Below are positions 60,225 through 64,000 of a stretch of 64,000 nucleotides of DNA, piece by piece. Within the stretch, counting starts at the first letter, position 1, and each line of letters starts with the position of its first letter. The DNA comes from Episyrphus balteatus (Eukaryota > Arthropoda > Insecta > Diptera > Syrphidae). Both the position numbers and the translations under genes were made by a program. Under the pieces are notes generated by a model that was not told where the DNA came from, made no database searches, and saw nothing but the letters and a program-made list of their open reading frames with translations. The DNA lies in assembly GCF_945859705.1 (NCBI RefSeq), contig NC_079135.1, positions 84,390,253-84,454,252 on the forward strand, in the 5' to 3' direction.

Positions 60225-62460
60225 TATCACCTTCAAATCCATGTTTTTATATGACAACCTAGATAAATTTTATATCATCTGAAAGCTTATTGTCTTAGCT
60301 CAAAATATATATACCGATCAAGTCTATGAGACATCTACAAAAAGAGCTAGAATTTTTTTAAACTCGATGAAATTTCATCCAAAAAGCAAAAAAAAAATTT
60401 ATTTTTATGTTCTCATGCTATTAAATCAATTTTTTTGTTTGACAACCTATAAAAAATTGTATACCATGTGAAAGCTTATTTAGACCAGGGTCGATAATTT
60501 TTGAAACCAAAAAAAATCATAGTAGAATGAAACCCATTGGAAAAGGAGGTGAATATGATGAAAATTAAAGGAAAAATAAATTACGGGCGAGCCGAGTTCG
60601 GGAAGTGGGTGGGTTGAGTTTTTAGTGGTAAAAAATGGTATATCTCGATTTCCGGCAAAACTACAAATCCTATAGAAAAAAGTTGTATGGCAAAGTTGTA
60701 GGTTATAAAAAGGTCTACAACTTTTGTATCAACAATTTTTTCACATAACCTCAAAATTTATGTGAAAAATTCAAAAAACCGAGTTTTTGGTTTTTTATTT
60801 TTATCTTTTTCAAAAACAAAAATTTTTCTACGAAATTTGGTGAAAACTTACCTTATTATGTTCCAAATACACTGTAATTTATTTGATTTAAAATATTAAT
60901 TTGTTCACCTTATTTTGACGTAATACCAAAAAAACACCCTAATTTTCAATCGAAAATTCACGTGTCAAAATATCAGCTTTTTTCAAAAAGTCGGTGGGCA
61001 TTTCGTTCGTTAAAATGTCTATTTTCTGATGGTGTAAAAAAAAATTGTACATTAGTATACTATAGAACATGTTCTAGTAAAATTCAAAAAATGAAAAAAG
61101 CTTGAATTCGAAAAAAAATTTTTATCATTGTTTACAATTTTGGCCTATTTATTCAAATTTACACTTTAATTACTCACAAAACGTAAGATTAATCAATGTT
61201 ACATGAAATCTTACGTTTTTTGAGTAATTAAATTGTAAATTTGAATAAATAGGCCAAAATTGTAAACAATGATAAAAAATTTTTTTCGAATTCAACCTTT
61301 TTTCATTTTTTGAATTTTACTAGAACATGTTCTATAGTATACTAATGTACAATTTTTTTTACACCATCAGAAAATAGACATTTTAACGAACGAAATGTCC
61401 ACCGACTTTTTGAAAATAGCTGATATTTTGACACGTGAATTTTCGATTGAAAATTAGGGTGTTTTTTTGGTATTAAGTCAAAATAAGGTGAACAAATTAA
61501 TATTTTAAATCAAATAAATTACAGTGTATTTGAGACATAATAAGGTAAGTTTTCACCAAATTTCGTAGAAAAATTTTTGTTTTTGAAAAAGATAAAAATA
61601 AAAAACCAAAAACTCGGTTTTTTGAATTTTTCACATAAATTTTGAGGTTATGTGAAAAAATTGTTGATACAAAAGTTGTAGACCTTTTTATTACCTACAA
61701 CTTTGCCATACAACTTTTTTCTATAGGATTTGTAGTTTTGCCGGAAATCGAGATATACCATTTCTTACCACTAAAAACTCAACCCACCCACTTCCCGAAC
61801 TCGGCTTGCCCGTAATTTATTTTTCCTTTCATTCTTATCATATTCCCCTCCTTTTCCAATGGGTTTCATCCTACTATGATTTTTTTGTACTTTTTAATGT
61901 TTTTGAAGGCATCGGCACTGGTCTAATTGTTTCACCTTGTATAATGATGCATAATTCTTATTTCAAAGATGTCTACAAGAGAAGTTAGAATTTTTTAAAG
62001 TCAACCATGTCGAATTTCCAGACTGAGATTACGGTACTTCCTGCACTGGTAGCTGGTCATCGCCAACAGATCTCCACAGGTGTTTTGAGGTATTTTTAAA
62101 TTTTTTTCAATTTAAGATTGTGTAACTTGTAGAGCACGTAACGTTATGTGTGATATATCAAATAAAAGGTTATGTTATCAGCATGCGTATTAAAGTTAAA
62201 CCAAATTTGTATGTGCACTAGATCAAAAGATATAACGTGTGTTGGAAAAGAACATCTTTTTACCGTTATCTCCGAATTTTGAATATGAAATTAATTGAAA
62301 TTTTGTACAATTATAATTTATTTAATTACCTATCTACAGTACAAATTTTATTTATCTATCTATTAAAACAAAAAAGTTATAAGAAGTTGAAGTCGTGTCG
62401 CGTTTTCGTTTCATCTTGTTTCAAATCACTACGATACTAAAGAAGTTTTCACTTCAAAAA
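60225..62460 (+). repeat. Dispersed repeat A, copy 3, split by a foldback insertion
   Basis: The segments 60225-60480 and 61926-62460 are collinear and very similar to 30271-31135. The break falls between GTGAAAGCTTATT and TTTCACCTTGTATAATG, which are contiguous in the copy at 30271. This defines the exact insertion site of the 60481 element. Confidence 0.88.
60481..61925. mobile_element. 1.45-kb near-perfect foldback, TAGACCAG ends, 3-bp target duplication
   Basis: The ends TAGACCAG and CTGGTCTA are flanked by ATT (60478-60480 and 61926-61928), and the empty site is known from the other copies of repeat A. The arms are nearly identical along their length (for example GTTCGGGAAGTGGGTGGGTT near 60597 and its complement near 61780) and meet at about 61190-61215 with a short loop. 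No coding sequence is present. Ends and duplication size match those of the 48670-50540 element. Confidence 0.92.
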
Positions 62461-63929
62461 AAAAAATGAAAAATTACTTCAATTTCAATGGTTTTTTTTT
62501 TTATTAAAACTGAATTTTTGCATTGAAATAATTAATTTTCTCAAAGACTGTGGTAAATAGGAACTTTAAATTTTTGCTATTTAACTTTCAACAGTAAGGG
62601 TTATTAAATGAATAAAAAATAATTTTATGTTTAGATGTTGAACTTTAAAAAAAAATAAGTTACATTTTTTTTCAAAACTTTTATTAAAAAAAGTTCTTAG
62701 AAAATGAAATACTTTTTAATTTTTTTCATAAACCGTAATACATTATTGACATTTCCTTTTATAATTTGAAATCATAATAAATGCGGCCAAAAAAATTTGA
62801 AAATAAATGCATTTTATATTACGACCAAGTTTAAAAAACGACATGTTAAAATTTTATCAATAATTTTTTTTTTTTTTTCAAAAATCTGAGTTCAATTACC
62901 ATTTTTTCAAAAGCCGTTCATTCAATTAACTTAATTTTAATTTTACATATATGACTAAGCTTCTAGCTTTTAAAAAATGTATATTTGAATATTGTAGGTG
63001 TTGCCGTTGTGTTCAAATATTTTTTTTGTGTTTGAAGTCAATTAATAAGAAAATTGCATCTATCGCTTGAACTATGGAAGACTGTCCCTCACTCCCATAT
63101 ATTTTTTTTTTCCTTGAATTTCCTAGAAAATCTTTTGGCATCAATTAATTTATGAAATTTAAGAAAAATTTTTGAAAAAAATTAGTTTTTGTTCACAAAA
63201 ATCTTCAATTAAATTTAAAAAATCAAAACGGCAACACCGGCAATTTTTAATCTATAAACTTTAAAGTATTTTTAATTACCGACGTTTGAAAAAAAGATCA
63301 TCAAAATCTAAGCTGTTCGGCCGGGTTCCCTAATATTGCCAATTTTTGAGCTTTAGTTACTCCACTATTACTAAAACTTCATTATTCAATTAACAAGATG
63401 TATTCTTGTAGGGGCTTAAACGTTATATAAAAAATTCAATTGCATCAAATTGATTGATTTAACCGTTTTGAAGATATACGTATCCAAATCGCAATGCATA
63501 AGAAAAGTATTGAAATAAGTGGGCACTGGTTTGGATACGAATATCTTCAAAACGGTTAAATCAATCAATTTGATGCAATTGAATTTTTTACAAGAATATG
63601 TTAAAAAAAATTTGCTAAAAAGTCAATTAATAAAAAAATGACTTTTTTGTAGTAGAAGCTTTATGTAAAAATGGAAAATTGCGAAGCGTAGGACCTTCAA
63701 ATTAATATAAAGAGCTCATATTTGGTGTATATTCTAGAGGTGTCTAGCAATCGATTTTTCAGAGTACAAAATCGAAAAAACGAATTTCGATTTTTTTTTT
63801 TGACGCACCCTAATGCATATATTTTATGTTTAATTCATGACAATTAGCCTAATAAACCCTCCTTTACTTATACCAATTTATCTTTTCGTTTCTCTTTTAT
63901 GTATTTTCTTTTATTTATATATCAACCAG

Positions 63930-64000
63930 CAATGCTTCAAGGACATCTGGTGATATTATATTGGAACAGGACAAAAAAGACATACAAGGAAAAAGTCAAA
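63930..64000 (+). CDS. Exon F (start) of the RGK-type GTPase candidate gene
   Basis: The exon starts after ATCAACCAG at 63929. Its first base joins the two bases from exon E to give AGC (Ser), followed by NASRTSGDIILEQDKKDIQG and KSQ to the window edge, with no donor site seen. The frame is open. The peptide continues the Ser-rich linker and turns acidic/basic, as expected just before a folded domain. If the RGK identification is right, the P-loop should appear in the next exon or exons. Confidence 0.82.

Larger units (their letters stand above)
59190..63812. mobile_element. 4.6-kb nested inverted-repeat element with 8-bp target duplication
   Basis: The ends TAGGGTGGGTCAAAA (left) and TTTTGACGCACCCTA (right) are flanked by a perfect 8-bp duplication, ATGCATAT (59182-59189 and 63813-63820). 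It has T at position 2 and A at position 7, as hAT targets usually do. The arms match over several hundred bases (59190-59430 and 63560-63812, then further inner pairs including CCCGGCCGAACAGC / GCTGTTCGGCCGGG). The centre carries repeat A, which is itself split by the 60481 foldback. No transposase is present, so it is non-autonomous. Confidence 0.88.
59165..63929 (+). other. Intron E-F (4.8 kb), about 134 bp without its transposon load
   Basis: It begins GTTAGT and ends TATATCAACCAG. All but 25 bp at the left and 109 bp at the right (one target-site copy included) belongs to the element at 59190-63812. Splice signals are intact on both sides. Confidence 0.85.

Overview
The window looks like AT-rich genomic DNA of an insect, most probably a fly (Diptera). 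The grounds are a multi-exon gene with short GT-AG exons and long introns, CAG/CAA-coded polyglutamine, arthropod-type non-LTR retrotransposons, and a very high load of inverted-repeat DNA transposons. No bacterial-style genes, operons, rRNA or CRISPR arrays are present.

Layout. Bases 1-1507 are the 3' end of a CR1/Jockey-group non-LTR retrotransposon (reverse transcriptase, short 3' UTR). It abuts an 11-bp minisatellite of 343 monomers (1508-5280). From 5.3 to 13.9 kb there is AT-rich DNA with several inverted-repeat elements and a (TTTTA)n tract. From 13,916 to the right edge, six exons of one plus-strand gene can be joined with conserved splice sites and matching phases: 13916-14505, 17864-18012, 46879-47278, 58891-59012, 59090-59164 and 63930 to past the window end. 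They encode about 469 residues of a low-complexity (Gln-, Ser-, Gly-, Asn-rich) N-terminal region, ending in a compact Arg/Ser-rich conserved block. That block resembles the N-terminal region of RGK-family (Rad/Gem/Rem) small GTPases. The G domain would lie beyond the right edge, so this identity is tentative. Both ends of the gene are outside the window.

The introns (3.4, 28.9, 11.6, 0.08 and 4.8 kb) are filled with transposons, many of them long foldbacks. Several could be delimited to the base by target-site duplications (TSDs). These are a 5'-truncated RTE retrotransposon (36061-36928); a Transib-like element with CACAGTG termini and a CGCCA TSD (42070-44263), itself nested in a larger element (38664-44326); and two near-perfect foldbacks with TAGnCCAG ends and 3-bp TSDs (48670-50540 and 60481-61925). 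The last exon pair is separated by a nested composite (59190-63812, 8-bp TSD) that turned an intron of about 134 bp into one of 4.8 kb. Three other elements share TA-flanked CAGGGTG...CACCCTG ends.

Nothing suggests these parts act as one system. The strongest candidates for something undescribed are the indel-free two-letter 11-bp satellite, the TAGnCCAG foldback family, and the repeated finding of one palindromic element sitting near the centre of another inside transcribed introns.
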